Of a DNA stretch of 64,000 nucleotides, positions 23,738-33,971 are shown piece after piece. Position 1 is the stretch's first letter. Each line of letters starts with the position of its first letter. Under the pieces are notes generated by a model that was given only the letters and a program-made list of their open reading frames with translations, did no database searches and was not told the DNA's origin. The position numbers and the translations under genes are program-made. The DNA is from Klebsormidium nitens. Taxonomy: Eukaryota; Streptophyta; Klebsormidiophyceae; Klebsormidiales; Klebsormidiaceae. The stretch spans positions 1 through 64,000 of the forward strand of contig DF237348.1 in assembly GCA_000708835.1 (NCBI GenBank), read 5' to 3'.

Positions 23738-24665
23738 CACAATTCACGTGAAACGGGCAGCTGGCGAGCAGAGTGGCAGACCAGTGGCAAGTATTGAACT
23801 GAAAGTGGCCACCAATCGCCAGCTTTAAGATACTGGGCAATCACACGGGGAAGAAGATCCACAGCCTACAGGTGTGTCTGATCATCTGGATAGAGCGCTG
23901 CAGACTTCGAGAAGCAATGACCACGAAAAGCTGCCATCAACCTGTCATTGGTCACGGAAAAGTCGCGTGCTGTTGCAGTAAATCGCACCAAATTGTGTGC
24001 CATTGCTTGCAAACACTTTCAAGCTGTATTTGGAGCGACTCACCAAACTCGCGCGAGGGCTCCCTCAAGGCCTGCTTCCGGTTCCGCTTGATCTTAGTTC
24101 CGTTCTGCTCAAGGCTCAGCAGAGCCAAATTGCAGGACCAACCCAGCCAAAACATGTAGCGTCCAGTAGCGAGCAGCCCGTATGGGCTCCACCGCTGGCG
24201 CGTCCACGAAACTTTGCAGACGTCATATATGGTCTGTTGGCTACCATTTCCACCCATTTTCGAGTCAGCGCACCCGGTGGAGCCCTCAGTGTCAAGGACG
24301 AAGTAAACCTATGTCTGACTTGCCCAGCTAAATTGAAAAATCTGGGCATTAAAATGGACCGGCCGAATGACACCCAATGATGGCGGAAACTTGTAGAGAA
24401 CGTTTTGGGACCTAGCCAAGACGTTTTGACCTTGTGGGCAGTTTGGATATGATGCTTCCGCCCGCTTACAATTCTGCTTGCGCCAACATTTTGGCTGGCG
24501 TCTGCGCCCTCTGGACCAACTTGAAGTTGAAGTTGAAGCCTGAGGCCGCAGAGGCAGAGGTGGGCACCGCAGAGGAGAAAGGCGATACGCGGGTGCACAG
24601 GCTGCTAATGTTGCTCACCTACTGATACAAGTTGATTGATTGGATGATCTGCTTGCACCCGCATC
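23738..24665. promoter_or_regulatory. Divergent region YKT6 / COX10
   Basis: Must contain the promoters of both genes. Open frames at 24116-24598 (-) and 24434-24625 (+) have no recognisable product; the latter is probably COX10 leader. Confidence 0.4.
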
Positions 24666-27600
24666 ATGGCACTCTTGGCACTGCTTGCGGGCCGGCAAGC
24701 CACAAGGCAGGCTTCGGAAGCTTCCAGCCGCCTCTTCTCAAGTCTGGAAGGCGATCTGCTGTTGAAGAGCCTGCATGCTGAATCACTTGGGTCTCAAATG
24801 ACGGGGTTCTTTGCGAGGCAGCACACATCGAGTGCGGGAGCCTTGCGAGAAAGGCTTCTGGAAGGAGGGGGAAAGAGGGCATTCACGAGCGGTGTGGGAA
24901 AGGTGCTGGCTCCGTTTGCTGCAGGTAAGTTGCAATATGATTCTGCTCTTGAAGAGCACCAGAAAAGGTTAGAGCTGTGTGTGTCAATGTTGATGATCCT
25001 GGTTTATCCTCAAAACCAAGGCAACGAGCGGTTTGCTTGGTGGCACCTCGATGGTGTGTTTTTATGGCCTCTGGAATTTTAGTCAGTGTACAGCAGACTT
25101 TGTTGTCTTCCAAGATTCAAATTTGCTGGTTGTGCAAAGTTTTTGCGGAAGGATTCGCTTGCACTCCAGCTTCCCCTCCAGGCATTTGAGCTACAAGGCC
25201 AGTTTCTTGTGCTTTCGCCTAGACTAGATTCATAGATGCCACTTGCACAGATGCATTGGAGGGAATTGGAATAGATCGTCAGTCAAAGACTTTTCGGGGC
25301 AGCCAGTGCGTTTTTTGAACAGTGCTCGATCTTTTGTACAGATGCTGCTGTTTCTGTTTCGTCCGGGGTACTCTCACATCCCTCTGCCACCAAGCCGCTG
25401 GCGCTGTCCATCGCGTACTGGGGCCGGTGCTACTACGAGCTTTCAAAAGCGAGGTTGAGGTGAGTAATCCTCTTTTGTCTACTCACTTAGTTATCCTTTT
25501 CATGAAACGTCATAAAATGCAAAGATGCGGAACCTGCAGAGACCATCTAATCAGGGGGACATAAGTTGATCGTGATTTGCCATATGAATGGCTCTTATCT
25601 GGTGTGCACTTTATCGACTTATTTTCATTTCTCCAGTTTGTGCTTGATACTTGTCTCCTTGCTGATCACACCAACCTGCTGCTTCTATGGCATATTGCCC
25701 CCCCTCATGAATCACAAATGAGCTTATATAAGTACTTGTAAAACGTGATCCAGTGCCCTGGTTGTCGCCACTGCTGCTGGAGGGTATATCATGGGAAGCG
25801 GCGAGGTGATTGATTGGGCCGGCCTGGGGTGGACCTCTCTTGGCACATACATGGCCGCTGCATCAGCCAATGCATTCAATCAGGTAATTGCCGAATGCTG
25901 CCCCTCTGTGAATGTACGGCTGCTCTGCTCTCAAACCTCGTGTGTCTGACATCACTATCGCTGACCATGATAAGAGTCTGGTGTACAGGGATAGCCAAAA
26001 GTACTACCGTGGTACTCTTAGTGTACGCAGCACTTGTCTCTCAGCATTGTTGCAGGCTTGAGTTATGCAGTTCTTCAGATATTTTTTGGTGATTCATAGT
26101 GTTTCGTGCAGAGATTGTTTTTGATTGGCTTTCCTTTGACCGAAGCCCTATCCAAGGGAGCAGATCTCAGACAAGCTTGTGGTCATCCCGCAGGTCATCG
26201 AAATTTCCAACGATGGCCGGATGAGAAGGACGATGCGGCGGCCGCTGCCCTCTGGCCGGATGTCCAGAGCACACGCGCTGAGCTTTGCGATAACGATGGG
26301 CGTCGGAGGCGTGTCGTTACTTGCTTCCAAGGCAAGGCTTTCCTCAATCATCCCTCTTTTGACTAGTCAGCTTGACCCGGTTGCTGGCGAAGTGATTGAT
26401 GTATGGGCGTGGCTGGGATGGATTGCAGTTGGGTGTTGGTTTTATAGTTCGTTACTGGATCAGCTAACATAACTTTCTGATTCAATCTTTGACCCGTCGG
26501 CTTTCGTTGCCGTCATGTCCCGTTCGGTTGCAGCAAATCTCTTCAAAAGCCTTCCACGAGAGGTGACACTTCTGAAGCGCTTACCTCCTTCGCATCTGCC
26601 CTTATCTGCCATTCTGTATTGAAAACGAGGAAAAGGAGCAGACGCTTACAGTGCAAGCCAGGTATGGCGGACGCGCGGCCCAGCTATCTAAAAGCTTCCC
26701 TCCTCCTCTTGCAGACGAACCCTCTGACAGCGCAGCTCGGAGCTGGCAACATCGGTCTCTACGCCCTTGCGTACACCCCTCTGAAGCAGATTCACCCCAT
26801 CAACACCTGGGTCGGTGCCGTGGTGGGAGCCATCCCGCCGCTTATGGGGTGAGCGAACACAAGTGCCTGGGCTTTTGTTCCCTTATCCAAATAATGAAGA
26901 GGTTGTAAAGTCGACCGAACGAGTTGTAATGTCGAGCATCTTTGTGCGTGGGGTCACGTCAGATTCGAAGACAAAAATAACGCTAGGTACTTCGCTCACT
27001 TTCTTTGAGGTGGCCTCTTAAAGCTTTTCAGTTTTTCCCCGTGGATAGATGGAGAGTTGTCTCTCGTGCGCAGCCTCTGTGGACTGTGTCAGATTCCAAC
27101 GAGAAGAGGTTCTTTTTCTGGTCTTTGAGCCCGCATCACTGAGCGCTAACCGCGCTGTATCTTACCCAACCATCTCAGTTCTGCTCCCGTAATCTTCCTT
27201 CCTCGTCATGCATCGCTCTCGCTCTTCAACTAAGTTGCTGGACTCGTCCCTCGAGGTCGAAGCACATTCGCTTTAGGAAGGTGAAGTCCGAAGATCCTCA
27301 GCGCTAGGCGCTCAACGCAAACTTCTCCGTATATGGAGCTCGGCAGCCCGTTTTCCAGCCTCGAAGATTGCTTCGTGCCCTGTCGCGAGTCTGTGCGAAC
27401 CAATAAAATCCTTTCCACTCTCGTTCAGATGGGCTGCGGCGGCCGGACAACTAGACCCGGGCGCCGCAGTGCTGGGCGCCGCGCTCTATTTCTGGCAGAT
27501 GCCGCACTTCATGGCGCTCGCGTACATGTGTCGAAACGACTATGCAACCGGAGGGTGAGTTACACTTCAGTAGGCGTGCGACGAACTGTTCATTGCTGAA

Positions 27601-28794
27601 ATCTCCGAGCTGCACCAAATTAGTAAGGTCCATTCAGAAGGATCTAAGGGTGGCTTCAATGTATCGTAACAAGGGCGGTTGGTCGTGCTATTACCTGAGG
27701 GGAAGCGATATAGTGAAGTCAGGAAGTCTCTGCTGAGGCTCAGTCAGTGGGTCCAGAAAGAGGAGACAGTCGAACTTTTTTGAGTAACATTTTGACGTAC
27801 CTAAGTCTGACGTGGCGAGACTCTGAAAGCCACGGCGCGTTTTCGTTGCAGGTACAAGATGCTGTCGCTGGTTGACAAGACGGGGCGCCGCGTCGCAGCG
27901 GTGTCGCTCCGAAACTGCCTGTACATGGTTCCTCTCGGCTTCCTGGCGCTTCACTGTAAGTACCTAGTTGAACCCTGTGGAGAGAGTACGCAGCGAGAAT
28001 GGAAGCACGTGACTCGATTGGAATGCTACTTCGAAGGGGCTTGATTCCTGAGAACGTTACTCCTGGTCGTTGCAAGAAGGGGAGGGCTAGTTCGCCTGGA
28101 TTTTGATTATCCGGTTGGAGTGTTTTCTTGTGTTGGATTTGGACGCCTGCAGGAAACTCTCACTGTAATTTCGGTGTCTGCAGGAACTTCCGAGTCTTAC
28201 CCCACTGTTCTGAGATGCATGTGACACGTCCTTCGTGCCTAGCAATGTCAAATCAACAGTAGTCTACGATGAAATGGAGCGGATCAATCTGACAGTCTTG
28301 GGCTCTTAGCAGATTCTTTTCGTCTGCCTCCCTTACGTCGATTAACCAATTCACGTTCCTTCGGTGCAGATGGCGTCACCTCTTCCTACTTCACCTCAGA
28401 AAACGTCCTTCTCACGGGTTGGCTCGGCTTATCAGCGGCCGCCTTCTACCGCACCCCCAGCCCTGAAACCGCGCGCAAGCTCTTCCGCCACAGTCTGCTT
28501 TACTTGCCTCTCCTTATGGGCGCAATGTTCCTTCACAGAATACCGAACAAAAACGCTCAGAGCCACGACGCAAAGCAAAATTTAGACGTCCCACTCTCGC
28601 TAGAAGCGAGCAGTAGTAGTCGAGAAGATTCACATGAAGCCAGTCGGAAGAAGCATTGTGAGAGCTTCGTGCTGGATGAAGGAAGGTGGGGCCGTTCCAG
28701 GCAGCAGTATGACGTCGTCGGTAGGCCACCGATAGCGTTTCTCTCTGCAGCACCGTTTCCGTTCTTGCCAGTTCCGGACTTTGCTAGCAGGTAA
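24666..28794 (+). CDS. COX10: Protohaem IX farnesyltransferase (haem O synthase), mitochondrial
   Basis: Mitochondrial inner-membrane enzyme that farnesylates haem B to haem O for cytochrome c oxidase (UbiA superfamily). Exons: 24666-24924, 25342-25459, 25754-25883, 26194-26331, 26715-26848, 27429-27554, 27852-27955, 28370-28794; 477 codons plus stop. Residues 1 to about 110 are a Ser/Arg/Ala-rich mitochondrial presequence. The conserved core starts at [10 protein letters not shown]. The prenyl-diphosphate-binding region reads [14 protein letters not shown] followed by [12 protein letters not shown], and the second conserved block contains YTPLKQ and [18 protein letters not shown]. Further blocks are [12 protein letters not shown] and GYKMLS. 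The last exon ends with the plant-like [10 protein letters not shown] word. Intron 4 has a GC donor (AAG then GCAAGG at 26332). The protein is somewhat longer than the Arabidopsis one because of the presequence and a polar insert before the C-terminus. Confidence 0.93.
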
Positions 28795-29647
28795 TAAATT
28801 GCGAGCAAGTGTCTCTGCGATTCGTTTGCAGCCGGGAAACTTGGTTATAAATTCATATTCGCCAATGGCAAAGCGACGCGCATCTATAGCACACTTCAAA
28901 ACGATAGCAACCTGATATTGGACACGCCTCATATAGCCGTAGCAAGCTGTGGAGTCAAGAAGCAAGCCCCCGGCCTTGCTGAGACGTGCTCCACGGCCAT
29001 GGCGGCAAATCAGCGTTAGGAATTGGAAGTTACCATTGCAAATGACTCAAAATGGGGCATACACACTTGATGGATGCGACGTGTCCCTCGATCCACCAAT
29101 AACATACACGGAGGCAGGAGTGGGGGGGAAATCAGGTGAAGGCTCTTACCTAACTGCCAATGATGGCTGCCAAGCAAAATTGTCAAGCTCGTGTAGCACA
29201 TGAACAACACGATTTTGGAGGAAGAGCTACCATGGCGGCGCAATTGAAAATGACAATTTAAAATACTATTTTAAACAGGACAAGGTCCGACAAGGTGCAA
29301 ATTGTCAACAAAGCAATCGACATGCAGCATCATCAGCTGGAGGCTGGGCTATACAGGACGTGGTCTCTAGTTGTTGCACGGCGTACTGGGCTGCATGATC
29401 TAGGACAATTTAGTCAGATTTATCATACTTTGGAGCCTCAGTGTTGCGAAACATACACATAGAGTATTAGTCAACAATTTAAGTCACATGCAATGCCTTG
29501 CATGGCAATTCGACTATTCGATGCAATCCAGGCATGATTCTGTGTAAGTTTCACTTTCATAAAGAAGGATCGAGGCCGATCGGACGGTTTAGAAAAAAGA
29601 TCTCCTTGTGCACTTTTTGCGTTTGGTCATGGCATTCCGGAAAAGGA
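28795..29647. other. Intergenic region
   Basis: 3' flank of COX10 up to the LINE. No recognisable gene, RNA or repeat. Confidence 0.4.
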
Positions 29648-29670
29648 GGCGCCCTCGCTCCTAGGGCGCC
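29648..29670. repeat. 8-bp-stem inverted repeat beside the telomeric tract
   Basis: GGCGCCCT at 29648-29655 and AGGGCGCC at 29663-29670 are separated by seven bases. The right arm overlaps the first telomeric unit, so the structure may have formed when the LINE inserted or when the end was processed. Confidence 0.7.
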
Positions 29671-29704
29671 CTAAAACCCTAAAACCCTAAAACCCTAAAA
29701 CCCT
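29669..29704 (-). repeat. Interstitial telomere-type repeat (TTTTAGGG)4.5
   Basis: Four and a half perfect CCCTAAAA units on the plus strand, so TTTTAGGG on the minus strand. This is the Chlamydomonas-type telomere unit, which I recall has also been reported from some streptophyte algae. It forms the 3' end of the LINE and supplies its stop codon. It abuts the inverted repeat at 29648-29670. Confidence 0.9.
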
Positions 29705-30800
29705 ACCGCAATTTTATCCTCTAGGTTCAAAAAGGTTCTGAGGCTTTTTGTGCCCCTATCTTCGAGGATGAATCGGAATTCTTTTCTTAAATCTTCGTAC
29801 GCTATACAATCATAGACGAAGGGAGCTTCATCCTCTATTGCACCCGAATGACAAACTTGGCAAAGTCTTTCCGCCCTGTCTATTCCTTGCCATCTCCCGG
29901 TTTCGACAGCCAGATTATGGCAGCCTATGCGGAGCTTGGCCAAGGTATGGAGAAATGGGAGACGGCCTAAACTGTCTAAGTAAGGCTCAAATGAGTAACC
30001 TTCCTTGACATCTTCGAAGTATGTCCTATACCTAGTTCCACCTTCCTCTCGCAAATCTTGCATGTACGCCATCTCTGAATTGTCGCGCAACACCTGCAAG
30101 TCGAAACCCCTCTCGAGATGTTCGTCGGTCACCAACTCCCTGGCCTTCTCCATCACTTTAGCGTACCATCCCCCCCGGCCTGCTTTCCACATCGACTTTG
30201 ACTCCTGTAGAGCCAAACGTGCCAAGCGGTCGCTTGGAAGAGTCGAAGTTCGCTTAACGAATTTGAAGACCTGCTCCCACCTTCCGATGGCAAGCGGGAA
30301 ACGGCCCATCTCTCCAAGAACCGCTTTTGAGAGAGTCGACTTCCTAGCTCGGAGTAGACTGCGCAGAAAAAGACGATGCACCGTCTCCAAACAGTCCCCA
30401 TCACCATTCCAGCCCCACTCCGGACTGAACCCAGGACCCCACACCTCCGCCCCATACTGGAGGATTGGCCTGACAAGGGTGTCAAAGAGTCCGAGCTTCG
30501 TGCTGAGCTTTAGCAACCCCAACTCCTTGCATCTCCGGTCCATCGCAAACACCGCCTTCCGCCCCGCCCCCGCCAAAAGTTGGACCCCCATTGGACCCCA
30601 AGCCGAAAGCTTCCGCTACAGTGAAACTGTACCCCCAGATAGTGATAGCTTTGGACGATCTCGACGCGCTCCTCCCCATACCAAAACTCATGCTTCGCTC
30701 GTTGCGCTTCCACTTTTCCCCCAAACACTACCGTGACAATCTCCGTTTTCTGCAAGTTTACAAAGACACAAAGAGTTCGGTCTTTGTACACAACTTCTAG
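29669..30800 (-). mobile_element. 5'-truncated LINE (non-LTR retrotransposon) with telomeric 3' tail
   Basis: Reverse-transcriptase-derived C-terminal part of a LINE ORF2. From about 30800 the frame reads thumb-region motifs (VNLQKTEIV, then SYHYLGVQF.CSGSF). At about 30585-30600 it must shift frame, at a run of G, to continue as LLAGAGRKAVFAM and the block LFDTLVRPILQYGAEVWG. It then stays open for 298 codons to 29695. A C-terminal zinc-knuckle-like motif, CQVCHSGAIEDEAPF then a further Cys and YEDLRKEF, is typical of many LINEs. The endonuclease and most of the polymerase are missing, so the copy is 5'-truncated, as usual after incomplete target-primed reverse transcription. The stop TAG is formed by the first TTTTAGGG unit, and there is no poly(A). 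No clear target site duplication is found. Confidence 0.8.
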
Positions 30801-31360
30801 TGACTACATACGCACGCCGCACGATGTACCGTGTATGGTGCACCGTGCGTGTATGCATGCATATCCACCATAGGCACCATCATTCAGCTCACTTGTATCA
30901 CTTGTACGTCAAGGACAAGACTTGTCTTTATCTAGGCTCCGGGAGCGGTTGATTCTGCGAGTTGTGGAGTTGATCCGGCAAAAGCGCATTGAGGAGACAC
31001 TGGACAACTTCAACCGTCAAGAAGTCTGAGGGGAGTCTGAGAAGTGCTGAAAGAAAATGGTGGGTGGATACTTGAGCTATTGAAAAGCCGCTCCACTGAG
31101 CCTCCAGGGCACGAGAGCGAACACGCCGCACGGCCTTCACAAGTTACCTGAGCGAAGTTAGCGAACCCGACGCGAAGGCGGCGACGAGCCGCGGCGTGTA
31201 ATGTTGAAGTCAAACCTTTAGTACGGTACGCGGCGTAAAAAAAGGCCTGAGAGACTAGAGTCAACCTTTTAGGTAGGTAGGTAGTACGGTTATTACACTA
31301 CGGTTATTACACCGCCGAGTCCCGACCGGTACTTGCGGCGTAAAAAAGGCCTAGGACCTA
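30801..31360. other. Repeat-rich spacer
   Basis: Contains short tandem repeats (TAGG/TAGT array near 31272-31290, a duplicated CGGTTATTACAC around 31287-31310) and a repeated block GCGGCGTAAAAAA(A)GGCCT at about 31230-31247 and 31335-31351. No gene is supported. Confidence 0.5.
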
Positions 31361-31857
31361 GGGCTGCCTCCACACTGGGGGATACTTGGGGATACTGGAG
31401 TACCCGGCTACTTCTCAAATTTCTCCAAGGAACCGGGAGCTTCTCCGCAGAATGCGGGAGCCGAAGTAGCCGCTTCCACACCGGGGGCTACTTCGGACAT
31501 CGGCTACTTCCGCCGGTCACTCTCAGCGTGCCACGTTGGCTCAAAGATTCGCGCAATCATTCAAGAAAGCAGACTGTCGGTGTTAGAACTTCGGTTCAAC
31601 AACTGGACCGTTATGCTCAAATCTGATTGGCCAACCGCCCAGTAGCCGGCCAAGTAGCCTACTTTTTGAAGGATACTTGCCGGGCTACTCGTTCACACGT
31701 GTGAAGGCGAAGTAGCTCCCGATCATCGCGGAACGCAAAGTAGCCGGGTGGAATATCCCGCAGTCTGGACGGGCACTTGCCCGGGATACTCCAGAGGGGG
31801 GTACTCGGAGTAGCCGACGACCCAAGTATCCGGCAGTGTGGACTCTGGAGGCAGCCC
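31361..31857. mobile_element. Fold-back, non-autonomous DNA element with repeated AGTAGCC sites
   Basis: The ends are inverted: GGGCTGCCTCCACACTG at 31361 versus the reverse complement of the right end GGAGGCAGCCC at 31847-31857. The inversion continues inward with gaps (ATACTTGGG, then TACT.GAGTACCC). The interior holds at least nine copies of AGTAGCC or GGCTACT in both orientations, near 31405, 31463, 31487, 31505, 31643, 31651, 31684, 31740 and 31811. These resemble subterminal transposase-binding repeats. There is no coding capacity and no convincing target site duplication, so the superfamily is undetermined. Confidence 0.65.
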
Positions 31858-31858
31858 A

Positions 31859-31886
31859 GGTGGACTTTCAAGCTTGAAAGTCCACC
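31859..31886. repeat. Perfect 28-bp palindrome
   Basis: GGTGGACTTTCAAG followed directly by its exact reverse complement, two bases after the right end of the fold-back element. It could extrude a cruciform or be a remnant of another insertion. Confidence 0.9.
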
Positions 31887-32336
31887 TCTACGTGGTAGTT
31901 TGGTACCTACATACCGTACCGTAATGATGGGCTTTTAATGGTAAACAGATTATCTTGAGGACCGTAATCATTGACGATGTCTGGAAGCCACTCACAATAG
32001 GTACCGGTACTGTCACAGTATTACTGTGCAGTGTGCAGTCACCAGTGTGCACTGTGCACTTCTCTGTGAGAGGCTGAGCCTGAGATCAACTAGGCTGTCA
32101 AGACCAGTACAAACCTAAGAAACTGAGTCTCGACACGATTTCGGCAGCCTGCAACAGGCGTGCAATGCGCTGCATTGATTGATCAGTGCATGAAGCATTG
32201 CTACCTAGTACCAATTCGGATGGCAGTGAAGCTGGGGTGCAGGGCTTTTAGAAGGCAAGAGAAGCTGCAGGAGCGCGGCTAGCGTCGCAGGATCAGCGGA
32301 GCCACAGGAGCGAGAGCTAGCTAGCAAATCACAAGT
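31887..32336. promoter_or_regulatory. Upstream region of the intronless membrane-protein gene
   Basis: Presumed promoter and 5' leader of the gene at 32337. It includes repeated CAGTGTGCA/GTGCA words at 32020-32060. No defined element is identified. Confidence 0.35.
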
Positions 32337-33971
32337 ATGGCGGCCTTTGTTGTCGACGGGATCGGCATAGCGCTTGCTAGCCTTCTCGTTTTGTCAAACG
32401 GGTTCATGTTCGTCTTCCTGCTGAGGGTTGGCTACAAAAGGGACAGGGCGTTATCGGTGGATGTTTCTGTGATCCTGAACAGCTTTGACGACAATCATGA
32501 GGGGAGGCCTAGAAAGAGATCTGGGAAGCGGGTGCAGGGAAGGCATTTCGAGATTGGAGTTGCAGGCGGCACGCCCGACACCCTCAAGAATCTCAATGCA
32601 GTCTCGCTTGCAGCTGAGGACGCCAAAAAAGTGACACACATTGAATGTAAGACTGGTGAAGGTGACATTATAGTATTCCAAAAGTCAACCGAGGAGGCTC
32701 CAGATCGAACTGCTGGGCGGGACTTGGCTGAGCATGAGGAAACTAATCAGAAGCATCTCACTGCCATGCGATCCATCAGACGGCACTCGGCTGAGGAGAC
32801 TCATCAGGAGCTGCCTCCAAGACCGTCGGGCGGAATCAAAATTGCTCACTCTTTCTTGAGTGACAAGATGTTGAGTATCCAGCAAGGGACGATGATGCTT
32901 TGCACAGTGATGGACATTGCATCCATCTTATTATCGGTGCTCCGGTCAGAAATGCGGCGCCCCCGGGAGAATGGGGGCGGAGAGCCAACAGTGCACTCAT
33001 ATCCATTTGCGTACCTGCTGACCGTGGCTGCTTTTGCCGTGCTGGCCCAAGAGGTTGTGCTCAAGGTCCTATTGGGAGCTAGCTGGTTGGTGGTGCTTCC
33101 CGCCATCATAAAGAACAGCGTCAACTCCATGTGCCAAAGGAACGGCATTGTTTTCAGGAAAGCAGGTGACAAACCGAAAGAATGGCGGGAGGTTTTGTGG
33201 GTCACCTCAAAGTTTGACAAGCGAAGGGGCCTGTGGTGTGACCATGGGGGCCTGGGGATCCAGTATGCCCATGCTGTCCTGTCTATCGAAGAAGCATACG
33301 CTGCCGGCGATGCTTGCTTGGTGCAACTGGCCGTTGCCACGGGGGTGTACTCCTTTGTGATCGTTGCTGCTGTTGCGATGATCATAACGTTGGGCTCTGC
33401 CTACTTTCCTGGAGCTGGAGCCGTGCTTTCTGCGGCAGCCGCGATCACAACAGCGGTCACCGCGAGCATGGCGCTGATCTGCACCCACTTGACAATGTTG
33501 TGTTACCACGTCGGCAAGGGAAGGCGTATCATGAGGGAGGTCAACGGAGGTATGAGCTTTGCCACCGGGAAGAGCATAAGGGAATTCCAGCTGGGACCCG
33601 GGTGGGGGAGCCCGGAAGCTGTGCGAGCTGCTCTGCTCTATGTCCTGTGCCCCATGATGCTGATGAATAAGGTGTTCAAGCCAAAGCCTGGGATGCACCT
33701 CTCTTTCCTTTCCAAGTGGGGTGGACACGGAGGACAGGCGGCGGCGCAGTTCATGCGTGCGGATATTGTAACAAGGGCAGACTCCTCCGATCTGATGCGA
33801 GATGCACGTCCGGTCAGAGACCAATGCCTTAGTGTACGCATGGGCACGCACGTTGAAACATTGAGTTCCTGTACCACGCGAAGGGTCTCGTATAATACGG
33901 AGGGGGATGTTGAATTAGGCGTAGCAACGCCAATGGTCCACGAGCCTATCAGTGACCTTAACAGGTTCTAA
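32337..33971 (+). CDS. Intronless polytopic membrane protein of unknown function
   Basis: A single 544-codon frame from ATG 32337, the first ATG after upstream stops, with a good A/G context. I do not recognise a family. Predicted layout: hydrophobic helix at residues about 8-30; a long charged cytosol-like loop (30-180) rich in Arg, Lys, Glu and Ser; a helix at about 185-203; a helix pair at about 220-252; then two long alanine-rich helices at about 325-350 and 358-390; and a polar C-terminal region of about 150 residues. The lack of introns, in a region where all other sizeable genes except the malectin exon are heavily split, suggests a retrocopy, a lineage-specific gene or one acquired by transfer. 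Codon use looks ordinary for the window. It could be a channel, receptor or scaffold; nothing visible decides. Confidence 0.75.
   Translation: MAAFVVDGIGIALASLLVLSNGFMFVFLLRVGYKRDRALSVDVSVILNSFDDNHEGRPRKRSGKRVQGRHFEIGVAGGTPDTLKNLNAVSLAAEDAKKVTHIECKTGEGDIIVFQKSTEEAPDRTAGRDLAEHEETNQKHLTAMRSIRRHSAEETHQELPPRPSGGIKIAHSFLSDKMLSIQQGTMMLCTVMDIASILLSVLRSEMRRPRENGGGEPTVHSYPFAYLLTVAAFAVLAQEVVLKVLLGASWLVVLPAIIKNSVNSMCQRNGIVFRKAGDKPKEWREVLWVTSKFDKRRGLWCDHGGLGIQYAHAVLSIEEAYAAGDACLVQLAVATGVYSFVIVAAVAMIITLGSAYFPGAGAVLSAAAAITTAVTASMALICTHLTMLCYHVGKGRRIMREVNGGMSFATGKSIREFQLGPGWGSPEAVRAALLYVLCPMMLMNKVFKPKPGMHLSFLSKWGGHGGQAAAQFMRADIVTRADSSDLMRDARPVRDQCLSVRMGTHVETLSSCTTRRVSYNTEGDVELGVATPMVHEPISDLNRF

Noticed and set aside
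30005-30736. 243-codon plus-strand frame
   Set aside because: Antisense shadow of the LINE reverse transcriptase frame, which has clear motifs on the minus strand.
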